A stretch of DNA of 34,960 nucleotides from Cryomorphaceae bacterium. GTDB taxonomy: Bacteria; Bacteroidota; Bacteroidia; Flavobacteriales; Crocinitomicaceae. The notes beneath the pieces are model-generated. The model searched no databases. It was not told the origin of the DNA and saw nothing but the letters and a program-made list of their open reading frames with translations. The stretch's first letter is position 1; each line of letters opens with the position of its first letter. Of the stretch, positions 34,181 to 34,960 are shown piece after piece. Both the position numbers and the translations under genes were made by a program. The stretch covers positions 1 through 34,960 of the forward strand of contig JAJTDX010000019.1 of NCBI GenBank assembly GCA_021298235.1. Reading direction: 5' to 3'.

Positions 34181-34525
34181 ATGTTATTCTTCACTGGATC
34201 GGAAGTTCCATTTTCCGCAGTTGAAAAAGCGTTTAACAGTGCGAATGCCTCAGAGATCACTTCACTTGGCAAGGAAAAGTTTTTGGTCAATATCTTAGGT
34301 AAAGAGGCAGTATACAGTCAAAGTCAGGCCACAATGGTGCTCAAAGATTTCTTTCAAAAAAAACCGGTTACTTCTTTCAAATTCACATATAAAGGAAAAG
34401 AGAACGGCGATCAGGTCATGGCTGTAGGTAGTTATGATTCTAAAGGCGAACTTTTTCGTGTCACCCTCCAGTTCAAAAAAACAGGATCCGAACACAAAAT
34501 TGAACGCCTCGCCATCGAAAAGTAA
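34181..34525 (+). CDS. DUF4783 family protein
   Basis: This protein of 114 residues from ATG 34181 matches DUF4783: AVEKAFNSANASEITSL, VYSQSQATMVLKDFFQKKP, VTSFKFTYKGKENGDQVMAV and FRVTLQFKKTG. Family members are small exported proteins of Bacteroidota, probably NTF2-like in fold, of unknown function. The usual signal peptide is short here. The same frame stays open upstream (VFPFFYIAFTTLMLFF) with only an ATT as possible start, and that region abuts the repeat array. The original start may have been displaced by the repeat, or an unusual start codon may be used. Confidence 0.8.
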   Translation: MLFFTGSEVPFSAVEKAFNSANASEITSLGKEKFLVNILGKEAVYSQSQATMVLKDFFQKKPVTSFKFTYKGKENGDQVMAVGSYDSKGELFRVTLQFKKTGSEHKIERLAIEK

Positions 34526-34570
34526 ATGAAATTTACGAGGCCAATCTTCAAATTTTCAAATCCTTTTTAA

Positions 34571-34873
34571 ATGTCCACCTTTTCAGAAATCATCAAATCT
34601 CCCACTCCAACACTAGTGGACTTCTATGCCACCTGGTGTGGACCGTGTAAAACAATGGCTCCCATTTTGGAACAACTCAAAGACCAGATGGGCGGAAAGG
34701 TGAGGATCTTGAAAATCGATGTTGACAAGAACCAAGAGGCAGCGGCTAAGTTTAAGATCCGTGGTGTCCCAACATTCATCCTATTTAAGTCAGGCGAAAT
34801 CCTGTGGCGCGAAAGCGGTGTGATTGAACTCCATGCATTGAAAGCCAGAATTAATCCACATCTCAGCAATTGA
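34571..34873 (+). CDS. Thioredoxin
   Basis: This 100-residue cytoplasmic protein has the active site WCGPC (22-26), VDFYATWC before it, the ILKIDVDKN strand and the cis-proline motif RGVPTFILFKSGE. It is slightly shorter than typical thioredoxins but complete. It lies 45 bp after the DUF4783 gene and may share its transcript. The stop codon runs into another copy of the AATTGACAATG repeat. Confidence 0.92.
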   Translation: MSTFSEIIKSPTPTLVDFYATWCGPCKTMAPILEQLKDQMGGKVRILKIDVDKNQEAAAKFKIRGVPTFILFKSGEILWRESGVIELHALKARINPHLSN

Positions 34874-34960
34874 TATTGTCCATCCTTTTTGAATTGACAA
34901 TGGTCCAATGTAACAATTGACAATTCCCCCCAAGTCCCCATTGAGCAATTGCCTAATTGT
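34870..34960 (+). repeat. Repeat unit of the AATTGACAATGG family, running off the window
   Basis: After the thioredoxin stop, ATTGTCCATCC, AATTGACAATGGTCC (34892), ACAATTGACAATTCCCCCC, AAGTCCCCATTGAGC and AATTGCCTAATTG follow in the same order as the 83-bp units. The unit continues beyond the window. Confidence 0.85.

Noticed and set aside
1..34960. tRNA or rRNA genes, IS transposases
   Set aside because: I saw no cloverleaf-like sequence, rRNA signature or transposase motif on either strand; reading by eye could miss a tRNA.

Overview
This window most likely comes from a member of the Bacteroidota, probably Flavobacteriales or a close relative. The evidence is a very large secreted protein with PKD repeats and a type IX secretion (T9SS) C-terminal sorting domain, a DUF4783 protein, several TAnnTTTG (-7) promoter boxes, and A+T-rich coding. 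I cannot name the species.

Layout. Positions 1-2421 (+ strand) hold a terminator, a HisF-like subunit, a 0.4 kb repeat tract and an N-acetyl-sugar amidotransferase. Positions 25043 down to 2426 (- strand) form a ~22 kb O-antigen/surface-polysaccharide cluster read as one tightly packed unit, with many 4-nt stop/start overlaps. It starts with the ABC exporter pair Wzm/Wzt. It continues through a hexapeptide acyltransferase, a TylF-like methyltransferase, an NAD-dependent epimerase, many GT2/GT4/GT61 glycosyltransferases, a DUF288 (STELLO-like) protein, an OafA-type O-acetyltransferase, FkbM and other methyltransferases and a UDP-GlcNAc 2-epimerase, and ends with a HisH-like glutaminase. One glycosyltransferase (5485-6761) is inserted on the opposite strand and is frameshifted. 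HisF-like, HisH-like and amidotransferase proteins together form the known amidine-installing system for 2,3-diacetamido sugars (as in WbpG/HisH2/HisF2), so the polysaccharide probably carries an acetamidino sugar.

Positions 25157-28576 (+) encode the T9SS cargo protein, divergent from wzm. Positions 28580-31500 are an accessory strip: an AbiEii-like toxin locus that is frameshifted twice, a VapBC-type pair whose PIN toxin lacks its N-terminus, and an intact-looking DUF433/DUF5615 pair. Shuffled copies of hairpin-bearing repeats separate or flank these modules. Positions 31463-34960 hold a polytopic membrane protein (-) and then rlmH, a DUF4783 protein and thioredoxin (+), separated by repeats.

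Two themes stand out. First, several different families of short word-like repeats are present. One family (core CAATTGACAATG) sits directly after the stop codons of four + strand genes; other families have entered coding sequence in frame (the HisH-like protein and the C-terminus of the membrane protein). Second, at least six genes are broken or shortened (wzt, one GT4, two FkbM genes, the AbiEii-like toxin, the PIN toxin). Three of these have one- or two-base slips at short mono- or dinucleotide runs or nearby, so real decay and assembly error must both be considered.
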